Assembly (NCBI GenBank): GCA_043751595.1 | Contig: JAYUZR010000038.1 | Location: 1 to 28,028, forward strand | Length of the DNA stretch: 28,028 bases | DNA from: JAYUZR01 sp043751595 | GTDB lineage: Bacteria > Patescibacteriota > UBA1384 > CAILIB01 | Direction: 5' to 3' | In this document: positions 15,307 to 21,655 of the stretch, piece by piece | Layout of the letters: every line of letters starts with the position of its first letter | Numbering within the stretch: position 1 is the first letter of the stretch | Notes under the pieces: model-generated | Told to the model about the DNA's origin: nothing | Databases searched by the model: none | What the model saw: the letters and a program-made list of their open reading frames with translations, nothing else | Position numbers and translations under genes: made by a program

Positions 15307-16800
15307 ATGCGTGATATCAGCACCCGACCACCCTCCGATTCACCTCACCATTCCGCGGCCGCTTCGTCACACCCCAAAAAAGCACTGGCCCTTACCAAGC
15401 TTGCCACTGGCCTTGTATCTGGTTTCGAGTCTCTCATTCATGGTCTTAGCTCAATCCCAGTTGCGGGTAGTTATACGCCGGTTATTAAAACCCTCCCAGA
15501 GGCTCCAGTTGCACATCAGCCAGCTCCAAGGGTAAAGGGCAAAAAGCGGGCCGCCGTAAAAGCAGCTGTAGTAAAAACAGCTGAAGCAACCAAAGAATCA
15601 GCCAGCAAGGCAAAGCACAAAACCAAAGAACATCTCAAAACTCCTCTTGGTAAAACTACCGTAGTACAAGCTGCTCTTGTTCTCGGTCTTTTTGCGTATG
15701 TTACCAATCTGCAAGGCAAAACCCATCAACTCATCCAAGAGAAGGCAGGTAACCAGGCCGCAGCCACTACCGATGTCGTTCGTACCTACCGCCAATACCT
15801 TCCCGCCAGCGCCGATGCAAGTACTGTAAGTAAGGCATATACACCAGAAGTTGCCAGTACCGATCTCCCTCTCATGGCCTGGATCACGCCCTGGAATATT
15901 ACTCAACAGCAAGATACGCTCACCAGCTATAAAGAGGCCTCTGCTTTTTGGGGAACACTTAGCGAAGATGGCGTATCCGTAAAAAGTAAGGGCGATTGGA
16001 GTCTCTGGAAAAAAGCCTACGACGATAGCTCCGCCCTGCAGAACATGCCTCGCTGGCTTACTATTAGCGGAGATCCCGAGCGAGTACTTTCTACCATCAG
16101 CAACACCGAGCAACGGAAAAAACATATTGCCGCGCTTATTGCACTCGCCAAAGAGCATACCTTCAGCGGAATCGATGTCGATTATGAAGGACTAGGTGCA
16201 ACCAACAAAGATACCTACACCTCATTTATCGGAGATCTCCGAAACGAATCTAAAGCCGCTGGCCTTAAGCTTGCCGTTACCGTAGAAGCGCGCCTAGGCA
16301 GCACTCAGCCCATGGATTGGCCAGCTCTTGCCAACCTTACCGATCAAGTGCGGATTATGGTCTACGATTACCATAGTCGCGATACCGATGTACCAGGTCC
16401 AATCGCTCCAATTGGCTGGCTTAAAGAAGTACTGGACGATGCTATCACCAAGATTCCTCGCCAACAAATTATCGTCGGCTTACCAAATTATGGCTACGAT
16501 TGGACCGAACCCACTGATACAGCAAGCTCTTGGAGCGGGGTAGGGATTAGTTACAACAACGCTCTCGCCCTCAGTAACGAATACGGCACCCCAATCGTCC
16601 GCGCTACCGGCATCGATTCACGCGGCTACGATATCGGCAGCGTTCCCACCCTTACCTATACCAAAGACGGACGACGTCACACCTTATTCCTGGAAGACTC
16701 TGAGAGTCTGATTGCCAAGCAGCAGCTTGCCAAGCAATACCAGGTAGGGGGTACCATTGTCTGGTCTGTAGGCAAGGGAGATCCACTTCTCTGGAACTAG
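15307..16800 (+). CDS. Membrane-anchored GH18-family glycosidase
   Basis: GH18 enzymes hydrolyse chitin or peptidoglycan-type glycans; the closest style is the YaaH/SleL wall-lytic branch. Seen in 497 residues: an N-terminal part of about 115 residues with an Ala/Lys-rich stretch (about 79-115), a membrane segment at about 117-134, then a GH18 barrel with GIDVDYEG (Asp290, Asp292, catalytic Glu294), RIMVYDYHSRDTD, GLPNYGYDW and a late Trp in GGTIVWSVGKGD. The catalytic domain should lie outside the cell. It heads an operon with the LytR_C and DUF3048 genes (13-base gap, then a 1-base overlap). Substrate is inferred as cell-wall glycan, its own or a host's. Confidence 0.87.
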   Translation: MRDISTRPPSDSPHHSAAASSHPKKALALTKLATGLVSGFESLIHGLSSIPVAGSYTPVIKTLPEAPVAHQPAPRVKGKKRAAVKAAVVKTAEATKESASKAKHKTKEHLKTPLGKTTVVQAALVLGLFAYVTNLQGKTHQLIQEKAGNQAAATTDVVRTYRQYLPASADASTVSKAYTPEVASTDLPLMAWITPWNITQQQDTLTSYKEASAFWGTLSEDGVSVKSKGDWSLWKKAYDDSSALQNMPRWLTISGDPERVLSTISNTEQRKKHIAALIALAKEHTFSGIDVDYEGLGATNKDTYTSFIGDLRNESKAAGLKLAVTVEARLGSTQPMDWPALANLTDQVRIMVYDYHSRDTDVPGPIAPIGWLKEVLDDAITKIPRQQIIVGLPNYGYDWTEPTDTASSWSGVGISYNNALALSNEYGTPIVRATGIDSRGYDIGSVPTLTYTKDGRRHTLFLEDSESLIAKQQLAKQYQVGGTIVWSVGKGDPLLWN

Positions 16801-16813
16801 ATTACTATTTTTC

Positions 16814-17722
16814 ATGGTCAAGAAATCAATCGATACCGTAAGTGGCGCAGCTCCTGCGCCAGATGCCGCAACCGCAGCATTACTTAAGCAAGCCCAAGAG
16901 GCAGCAGCAGCTCAGGGACCAACCGCAGTAGCCCCGGAGGGGGAGGCGGTTCCTGTGATTGAAGTAGTTACTCCAACCGAGCCCGCCACCGAAACCCCAC
17001 CAGCTACCGAGGAACCTACTAAGGGGGAGGAAGCTCCACTAGCAGCAGAACCAGCGAAGGAAGAAGCTGCCCCAGAAATGCCTGCCGCAACAGAGGAAGT
17101 GGCTCCAGCCATGATACCTGCAGAAGATAGTGCAATGGCAGAGCCTCCAGCAACTGAGACCGACGAAGATTCATTCAGCAGCCTATTCCCAGAGCCAACC
17201 GTAACCCTCGCTGGGCCGCCAACCTGGGTTTGGTGGATTCTCCTTGGCGTTTCTTCCTTGGTCGTAATTGGTATCGGGGTAAAGCTCCTTACTTCTAATC
17301 CAGAAATCTGGAAGGGCTCCTCAGCAAGTACCTCGCCTACTCCAACCGCCTCAGTCGGGGCAAGCTCCTCGCCAGCGGCAAGCGCTACACCAGCCAGTAC
17401 ACCTGCTGCCACGGCAACTCCGGCACCCACCGCTACTTCCGTTAGCTCCGTCTCCAGCCTTTCGCTTAGAATCTTAAACGGAACCACTATCGCTGGTGCT
17501 GCAGCCAAAGCGCAAACAGTGGCTCAAAAGGCGGGGTACACCGTAAAGTCGGTAGGAAACGCCACTAATCAAACCTATACTGCCAGTATTGTTTACTATA
17601 AAACCGGCAAAGAAGCCGAAGCCACTGCCCTTAAAACAGCCATGGCCGATTACGCTCCAACTATCCAGCTTTCAGACGCGCTAGTAGGAACTGACGATCT
17701 TCTTCTTGTAGTGGCCAAGTAA
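16814..17722 (+). CDS. Single-pass membrane protein with LytR_C domain
   Basis: Seen in 302 residues: a long Ala/Pro/Glu-rich N-terminal segment (about 10-125), a membrane helix at about 138-159 (begins WVWWILLGVSSLVVIGIGV), a Ser/Thr/Pro/Ala linker (about 168-212), and a C-terminal LytR_C domain from about 216 (LSLRILNGTTIAGAAAKAQT, then ASIVYYKTG). In many bacteria LytR_C sits at the end of LytR-CpsA-Psr enzymes that attach polymers to peptidoglycan, but here the LCP catalytic domain is absent, so a wall-binding or scaffold role is more likely (inference). It is co-transcribed with the GH18 gene upstream and the DUF3048 gene downstream. Confidence 0.82.
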   Translation: MVKKSIDTVSGAAPAPDAATAALLKQAQEAAAAQGPTAVAPEGEAVPVIEVVTPTEPATETPPATEEPTKGEEAPLAAEPAKEEAAPEMPAATEEVAPAMIPAEDSAMAEPPATETDEDSFSSLFPEPTVTLAGPPTWVWWILLGVSSLVVIGIGVKLLTSNPEIWKGSSASTSPTPTASVGASSSPAASATPASTPAATATPAPTATSVSSVSSLSLRILNGTTIAGAAAKAQTVAQKAGYTVKSVGNATNQTYTASIVYYKTGKEAEATALKTAMADYAPTIQLSDALVGTDDLLLVVAK

Positions 17723-18873
17723 TGGAAATGAAACTTAAGCTCCAGGAATCGCTGGCACTCTTTCGCCTTCGATACACTACCGATAAAAAGTTCAGAGCCA
17801 TCACGCTTTCTTATACGGTACTCGGCGCCTGCGTAGTTACCGCATTAAGCTACGCAACCGCTGCGTTCTTTGATCAAAACCGAAGACCGACCGATAGCCT
17901 GCCGATTGCAACCGCTGCGGTCCCTACAGCAAAGGCTACACCAACCGCCACACCCAAGCCCGCTCTTGCCCCATCACTTCTAGATGGAACGATGCAACCA
18001 CTTGGGCAAGAAGATATCGAGCCTCTGGCGGTGATGATTGAAAACCACCCCGATGCACGACCGCAATATGGATTAGGTACTGCCTCACAGGTATATGAAG
18101 CCATAGCTGAAGGTGGAATCACTCGTTTCATGGCAATCTTCCGAGACCCTAATCAAAACGTTAGGGTAGGACCCGTTCGTAGCGCGCGCACCTACTACGT
18201 AAACTTCGCCAGAGAGTTTGGACCTTTGTATGCACACGCCGGCGGAAACCGAGACGCACTAGACCTTATTCCTACCGTAAATCTGCACGATCTTGATGGC
18301 TTAATCATTGGGAATCCTATCTTCTTTAGAGATACTTCCCGCGGTGTTGCCAGCGAGCATACTTTATTTAGCCGCACCGATCTTCTCTGGAACTATGCCA
18401 CGGATCGCCTCAAGATTAGTAAGCAGGCAAACTTTGCCACGCTACGCTACCAAGATAGTGTTCCAACCGATCTCCCTGCTTCTCAGGTAGTTACCGTCAA
18501 CTTCTCTGATAGCCTCTACGCTGTAAGCTGGAACTACGATAAAGCCAGTAATAGCTACCTACGCACGATGGCCGGTACCGCTCACCGTGATGCAAATAAT
18601 GGTGAACAGATTCGCACAACTAACATTGTTCTGCAAACAGTAGCCAAGCAATCTACTACTACCAAAATCGGTGAAAACGGGTTTATCTTTACCACCCGCG
18701 ATGCCTCTGGAGCTGTAGTCGTCATTAGAAACGGCGTTGCCATCAAAGGAACCTGGCGCCAAAGCGGCAATGATCGCACCCGCTACTACGATAGTTCTGG
18801 GAATGAGATCGCTCTAGCCCGGGGTACTACCTGGGTAGAAGTGGTACATGCGGAGACGGCCACCACCTATTAG
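17722..18873 (+). CDS. DUF3048 (YerB-like) exported protein
   Basis: DUF3048 proteins are widespread envelope proteins without a settled biochemical role. Seen in 383 residues: a membrane segment at about 27-48 containing LGAC (Cys37), lipobox-like but in mid-helix so not clearly a lipoprotein signal; a Pro/Thr/Ala linker (about 55-85); then the DUF3048 core with PLAVMIENHPDARPQYGL, VYEAIAEGGITRFMAIF, VGPVRSARTYYV and a Gly-Gly-Asn turn. The ATG overlaps the LytR_C stop as TAATG. It ends the GH18 operon, and its stop codon is followed at once by the conserved-loop hairpin and a terminator. A wall-associated role is inferred from its neighbours. Confidence 0.88.
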   Translation: MEMKLKLQESLALFRLRYTTDKKFRAITLSYTVLGACVVTALSYATAAFFDQNRRPTDSLPIATAAVPTAKATPTATPKPALAPSLLDGTMQPLGQEDIEPLAVMIENHPDARPQYGLGTASQVYEAIAEGGITRFMAIFRDPNQNVRVGPVRSARTYYVNFAREFGPLYAHAGGNRDALDLIPTVNLHDLDGLIIGNPIFFRDTSRGVASEHTLFSRTDLLWNYATDRLKISKQANFATLRYQDSVPTDLPASQVVTVNFSDSLYAVSWNYDKASNSYLRTMAGTAHRDANNGEQIRTTNIVLQTVAKQSTTTKIGENGFIFTTRDASGAVVVIRNGVAIKGTWRQSGNDRTRYYDSSGNEIALARGTTWVEVVHAETATTY

Positions 18874-18876
18874 CGC

Positions 18877-18926
18877 TTTACTCTGCAGGATCAGTCGCAA
18901 AGTCTCCAATGATCCTGCAGAGTAAA
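18877..18926 (+). other. Conserved-loop hairpin, copy 1 (3' UTR of the DUF3048 gene)
   Basis: Arms at 18877-18893 (TTTACTCTGCAGGATCA) and 18910-18926 pair over 17 perfect base pairs. The 16-nt loop GTCGCAAAGTCTCCAA (18894-18909) recurs with one change in copy 2 and two changes in copy 3, while the stems differ. It begins 3 bases after the stop codon. There is no T-run of its own; a separate terminator follows 10 bases later. Confidence 0.75.
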
Positions 18927-18936
18927 AGCTTACGAC

Positions 18937-18967
18937 AAGAAAACACCGCCCCGGGCGGTGTTTTCTT
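18937..18967 (+). terminator. Bidirectional terminator between convergent genes
   Basis: AAGAAAACACCGCC (18937-18950) pairs over 14 bp with GGCGGTGTTTTCTT (18954-18967), loop CCG. The A and T tracts allow termination of both the plus-strand GH18 operon and the minus-strand transglycosylase gene. Confidence 0.88.
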
Positions 18968-19057
18968 ATAAGAGACACTACTATGACCACATACCTAGAC
19001 TTGAATGAGCTGACCCTAGCGAACAAGATTAGTCATGCCGTGGTGGTATTCTTGTAT

Positions 19058-19113
19058 CTTGCCAAGGTATAAAACCATTGGAGGCTTTGCGACTGGTTTT
19101 ATACCTTGGCAAG
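19058..19113 (-). other. Conserved-loop hairpin, copy 2 (3' UTR of the transglycosylase gene)
   Basis: Arms 19058-19077 and 19094-19113 pair over 20 perfect base pairs. On the minus strand, the sense strand of the adjacent gene, the 16-nt loop reads GTCGCAAAGCCTCCAA, differing from copy 1 at one base. It lies 2 bases beyond the stop codon of that gene. The stem is unrelated to copy 1 apart from the closing CA/TG. Confidence 0.75.
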
Positions 19114-19115
19114 CC

Positions 19116-19922
19116 TTAGTAAATACATGCCCACTGGCGAGCCTGACCGATACTGATCATGTAGGCTGCCACCTGCGCTTGTTGATTCACATTCCAGATA
19201 TCAGGATTAGCCACACCAGCACGAGCGGCATTGGCGTAAAAGGTACCTGGCAAGAACTGGAAGATACCACTTGGGTTTCCGCCGCCTGCGTAGTAACTAG
19301 GGTTAATAGCTTCGGGGCGTAGGCTACTTTCGCACATAGCAAGGCCAATCATGCGCTCGGTACTTACTCCGTACACAGGAGACCAGTAAGAAATAGCCTC
19401 TATAGCAGACTGAGAGCTAGCTCCGGCCTGAGCCGCTTTAGCCGCAGCCTGAGCAAGCGCCTCTTGCTTCACTTTTGCCTGACGTTCTTGTTCTAGTTTT
19501 TGCTGTTGAGCCAGAATCTCACGCTCTTTGCGAGCTTGTTCTTCGCGGAGGTAGGCAAGATATTCTTGCTCTTCGGTTTCTTTGCTTTTTCCCACATTAA
19601 CTTGATTCAGCGAGCGCTGAATGCTTTCACTTGGTGCAATGCCGGGTAAGGAATCTGCCACTGGCAGGCCGTACACGGCGGGGCGTAACGAGTCTTCGCC
19701 CGCTACTTGAGCACTACTAGGCGCCGCTGCCAGCGCCGGTAAGGCGAAGGGGCCAGCCGCCAAAGCGAAACTAGCACCCACTGTGAGTAGCGGACGGAGA
19801 CGGTAAGGATTTAGGCCAAAAGAAGGACGGGCTTGAAAAGCTCGTGCCGCTGTTAACCGGAGGTTATACCGGAGTAGAATTGAGGTCCTGCGTGCCCCTC
19901 GCGCAATGCGAGTTAGAACCAT
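19116..19922 (-). CDS. Secreted coiled-coil lytic-transglycosylase-like protein
   Basis: Seen in 268 residues: a hydrophobic export segment at about 44-67 ending in ALPALAAA, a charged Glu/Lys/Gln coiled coil at about 116-165, and a C-terminal lysozyme-like domain with MCESSLRPEAINPSYY and SGIFQFLPGTF. Glu198 is the likely catalytic acid; Cys197 and Cys266 (QWACIY) could form a disulfide. The architecture resembles SLT or resuscitation-promoting-factor-type wall hydrolases that cleave MurNAc-GlcNAc strands. ATG 19922 is chosen because a near-consensus promoter lies just upstream; an in-frame upstream ATG at 19976 would lie above that promoter. It is monocistronic and converges on the GH18 operon. 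Confidence 0.82.
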   Translation of the reverse strand: MVLTRIARGARRTSILLRYNLRLTAARAFQARPSFGLNPYRLRPLLTVGASFALAAGPFALPALAAAPSSAQVAGEDSLRPAVYGLPVADSLPGIAPSESIQRSLNQVNVGKSKETEEQEYLAYLREEQARKEREILAQQQKLEQERQAKVKQEALAQAAAKAAQAGASSQSAIEAISYWSPVYGVSTERMIGLAMCESSLRPEAINPSYYAGGGNPSGIFQFLPGTFYANAARAGVANPDIWNVNQQAQVAAYMISIGQARQWACIY

Positions 19923-19932
19923 AACGGGGTCG

Positions 19933-19961
19933 ATAATAGCTTTCAGAGGGTGACATGTCAA
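19933..19961 (-). promoter_or_regulatory. Strong promoter of the transglycosylase-like gene
   Basis: On the minus strand TTGACA (19961-19956), a 17-bp spacer, and TATTAT (19938-19933). Predicted transcription start is near 19926, leaving only about 4 nt before the ATG at 19922. It is the best consensus match in the window. Confidence 0.85.
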
Positions 19962-19970
19962 TGAGCCTCG

Positions 19971-20007
19971 CCCCACTCACTTCACAGATTATGCGAAGTG
20001 AGTGGGG
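19971..20007. other. Unexplained 13-bp hairpin between divergent genes
   Basis: CCCCACTCACTTC (19971-19983) pairs perfectly with GAAGTGAGTGGGG (19995-20007), loop ACAGATTATGC. It lies upstream of the minus-strand promoter and is followed by GCGGT/ACCGC (20009-20028), the conserved-loop motif copy 3, and CCCTG/CAGGG (about 20057-20086). The cluster could be a structured RNA leading toward the HIT gene or a protein-binding region. I match it to no known riboswitch. Confidence 0.5.
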
Positions 20008-20038
20008 CTGCGGTGAAAGTAAATACCGCCAGGAATCA

Positions 20039-20054
20039 GTCGCAAAGCCTCGAA
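20039..20054 (+). repeat. Conserved-loop motif, copy 3
   Basis: GTCGCAAAGCCTCGAA matches copy 2 at 15 of 16 positions and is preceded by ATCA as in copy 1. Unlike copies 1 and 2 the flanks pair only weakly (CAGG at 20030-20033 with CCTG at 20058-20061), so it may be decayed or use another fold. It lies 57 bases before the HIT gene. Confidence 0.6.
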
Positions 20055-20110
20055 TACCCTGACCCCTGCGATATGGTAGGCCAGGGATATTCCAACTAAA
20101 CTTATTACAT

Positions 20111-20470
20111 ATGAACACCGAAACCTCCGTTTTCACCCGCATTATCAACCGAGAGCTACCAGCAACCATTCTCTACGAGAGTGAGCAAGTGATTGTTATC
20201 GAGAATATCGAACCAAAGGCGCCAATTCACTACTTAGCTATTCCAAAGCACCCCTACGTAACAGTAGGAGAGCTAGTGGAAGCACCAGATACAGCCGTAC
20301 TTTTGCACGAGCTTTTCTCTAGCCTTTACCAGCTGGCAAAAGAAAGAGGAATTGCCGAGTCTGGCTACCGAATTATCACCAATAATGGGCATGATGGCGG
20401 ACAATCGGTTCCACACCTGCATTTTCACCTCCTAGGGGGTACTTCCCTTAAGGACTGGGACACAGTATAA
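20111..20470 (+). CDS. HIT-family nucleotide-binding protein
   Basis: Histidine-triad proteins hydrolyse or transfer nucleotide monophosphates, for example from AMP-lysine-type substrates. Seen in 119 residues: FTRIINRELPATILYE, the core HYLAIPKHPYVTVGEL, and the triad HLHFH (His102, His104, His106) after NNGHDGGQSVP. This is the length and layout of the HINT/PKCI branch. The physiological substrate is unknown. The start is ATG 20111; no clear promoter or SD is visible. A consensus -10 for the next gene overlaps its stop codon. Confidence 0.93.
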   Translation: MNTETSVFTRIINRELPATILYESEQVIVIENIEPKAPIHYLAIPKHPYVTVGELVEAPDTAVLLHELFSSLYQLAKERGIAESGYRIITNNGHDGGQSVPHLHFHLLGGTSLKDWDTV

Positions 20471-20471
20471 T
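20466..20471 (+). promoter_or_regulatory. -10 element for bS21, overlapping the HIT stop
   Basis: A perfect TATAAT with a weak TTCCCT (20443-20448) 17 bp upstream. Predicted start is near 20478, giving a leader of about 72 nt that contains the hairpin at 20491-20512. Confidence 0.6.
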
Positions 20472-20490
20472 CCCGCTGTACCACTTGTTT

Positions 20491-20512
20491 TTGTGCCTGG
20501 TATCAGGTACAA
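20491..20512 (+). promoter_or_regulatory. Hairpin in the bS21 leader
   Basis: TTGTGCCTG (20491-20499) pairs with CAGGTACAA (20504-20512), loop GTAT, with one G-U wobble. No T-run follows, so it is unlikely to be a terminator. A role in autogenous control of bS21 is possible but only inferred from position. Confidence 0.4.
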
Positions 20513-20549
20513 GCGATACGTCACACCTTTTATCTAGTTATCTTTTCGC

Positions 20550-20690
20550 ATGCTTGCTTCACGTAAAGAAAAAGAGACCAATCAGCAGGTCCTTCGCCGC
20601 TTCAACCGTATCGTTCAGGGTCTAAACTTCCTGCAAGATATTCGCGAAAACCGCGAGTTCCACAAGCCACTCAACCGCTTCGCTATCTAG
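20550..20690 (+). CDS. rpsU: Ribosomal protein bS21, ended early by an in-frame TAG
   Basis: bS21 sits at the 30S platform near the anti-SD end of 16S rRNA. Seen: 46 codons with the family core (QQVLRRFNRIVQGLNFLQDI, then REFHKPLNRF), aligning with the E. coli pattern ALRRFKR...FYEKP. The reading frame then hits TAG at 20688-20690, but continues for 16 more sense codons of bS21-like basic sequence up to TAA at 20739. A normal family member has about 55-75 residues, so 46 is short and the read-through length of 63 would be normal. It is followed by yqeY, a common bS21 neighbour in other bacteria. It may be a mutant, a sequence error, or a read-through gene. Confidence 0.82.
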   Translation: MLASRKEKETNQQVLRRFNRIVQGLNFLQDIRENREFHKPLNRFAI

Positions 20691-20741
20691 CAAAGCGCCC
20701 TTCGCCGCGAATCTCTTCGCCGCGATCGTCAGTGGTACTAA
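20688..20741 (+). other. In-frame amber codon and bS21-like continuation
   Basis: TAG (20688-20690) followed in the same frame by 16 codons (QSALRRESLRRDRQWY) and TAA (20739-20741). The tail matches the Arg/Lys-rich C-terminal helix of bS21 and keeps the codon style of the gene (CTT, CGC, GAT). The base context is TAG-CAA. Confidence 0.75.
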
Positions 20742-20750
20742 GTCCCAGAA

Positions 20751-21194
20751 ATGATTTCTAATCAGCTTCCACAGCTGATCAAAGAGGCGATGCTTGGCCG
20801 AGACCAAGTCGCCTCTTCTACGTATAGAATGCTCAAATCCGAGCTTCATAATGCTTCTATTGCCAAAACTGGCGAGCTCACCGAAGACGAAGAGCTTCAA
20901 ATTGTCCGTCGCGAGCTTAAAAAGCGCACCGAAGCTGCTGCTATGTACGAAAAAGCAGGGGAGACTACCCGAGCCGAAGCCGAGCAAGCCGAGGGCAAGC
21001 TCTTGGAAGTCCTTCTTCCTGCCGCTCCAAAGCTTGCCGTGGTCGCTCAGTATGTTCGCGAGCTTCTCGTCCAGGGCGCTGCCGCCAAAACTGATACTGG
21101 CATCCTCATTCGTCTGACCAAAGCCCATTTTGGTAATACCGTAGATGGTCGCCTAGCCGCCGAGGCTATTACTGCCGTCCAGAATGAGTCTTAA
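20751..21194 (+). CDS. YqeY/GatB-tail-like protein
   Basis: YqeY proteins resemble the tRNA-binding tail of the amidotransferase subunit GatB; their own role is unsettled. Seen in 147 residues: the N-terminal LIKEAMLGRDQVASSTYRML, the central ELTEDEELQIVRRELKKR, the helical AAAMYEKAGETTRAEAEQAE, and the C-terminal TDTGILIRLTKAHFGNTVDG. Length and block order fit the family. The start is 10 bases after the bS21 frame ends, and its last 11 bases overlap ybeY, so the three are probably co-transcribed. Involvement in tRNA or translation is inferred. Confidence 0.9.
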   Translation: MISNQLPQLIKEAMLGRDQVASSTYRMLKSELHNASIAKTGELTEDEELQIVRRELKKRTEAAAMYEKAGETTRAEAEQAEGKLLEVLLPAAPKLAVVAQYVRELLVQGAAAKTDTGILIRLTKAHFGNTVDGRLAAEAITAVQNES

Positions 21195-21651
21195 GCTAAG
21201 TATTTCCGAGCAAGACCTTACTCTAGTCGGCAGCGAGCTGTGCGCCAAGATTACCGATTCGGTCGCCAAGCGCCTCTCCTACGGGGGCGTTCTTGAATTA
21301 GCCGAAGTGAACTTAGTCACCCGCGAAGAGATTCAGGCTCTTAATAAAGAGCATCGAGGCCTCGATGAAGCTACCGATGTCCTGAGCTTTCCTACCAGTA
21401 CCGCTCTTAGTAGGTTAGCCGCCAAAGAAACACAAGATGAAGTCCTTCTAGGCACTATTATTATTTGTCCCGAAAAAGCCGAGATCTATAAGGAGTCGCT
21501 TGCCGAATTAGTTCTCCACGGACTTCTTCATCTTTATGGATTTGATCACGAAACCGATCTTGAAAGTTGGCTAGCTCTCGAGCGTCCAATCGTGGCCGAG
21601 CTTGGTGAGCCTTCAATAGTTGGAATTGTCACCGAAAATCAGGCACAATAA
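21184..21651 (+). CDS. ybeY: Endoribonuclease YbeY
   Basis: A zinc-dependent endoribonuclease involved in 16S rRNA 3'-end maturation and ribosome quality control in bacteria where it has been studied. Seen in 155 residues: RGLDEATDVLSFP, LGTIIICPEKA, and the zinc motif HGLLHLYGFDH with ligands His112, His116 and His122. The start ATG lies within the end of yqeY (ATGAGTCTTAA). It lies close to the bS21 gene, fitting a small ribosome-assembly cluster. The short tail after the motif is not conserved. Confidence 0.94.
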   Translation: MSLKLSISEQDLTLVGSELCAKITDSVAKRLSYGGVLELAEVNLVTREEIQALNKEHRGLDEATDVLSFPTSTALSRLAAKETQDEVLLGTIIICPEKAEIYKESLAELVLHGLLHLYGFDHETDLESWLALERPIVAELGEPSIVGIVTENQAQ

Positions 21652-21655
21652 GCTT

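Noticed and set aside
16912..17508. 198-codon antisense ORF in the LytR_C gene
   Set aside because: It is a mirror of the Ala/Pro/Glu-rich low-complexity sequence, with no independent signals.
18983..19072. 29-codon ORF between the terminator and hairpin copy 2 (begins MTTYLDLNELT)
   Set aside because: No SD, no promoter with a -35, and its end runs into the hairpin stem; this length is expected by chance.
18877..19113. Integron attC site, REP/RAYT element or CRISPR repeat as explanation for the conserved-loop hairpins
   Set aside because: attC sites conserve the stem ends, REPs conserve the stem with a GTAG foot, and CRISPR repeats are regularly spaced; here only the loop is conserved and no integrase, transposase or cas gene is present.
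19923..19976. Upstream ATG 19976 for the transglycosylase-like gene
   Set aside because: The extension overlaps a hairpin and the near-consensus promoter at 19933-19961, so it would not be in the mRNA.
19058..20054. 5'-3' UTR pairing of the transglycosylase mRNA through complementary loop motifs (copy 3 with copy 2)
   Set aside because: The 15-nt complementarity is real, but the predicted transcription start near 19926 lies downstream of copy 3, so copy 3 would not be in that mRNA unless another promoter exists.
20491..20512. HIT-gene terminator
   Set aside because: The stem has no T-run after it and lies inside the likely leader of the bS21 gene.
21620..21655. Upstream start of dgkA within ybeY
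   Set aside because: Twelve extra residues without family similarity; ATG 21656 sits 4 bases after the ybeY stop and fits the family.
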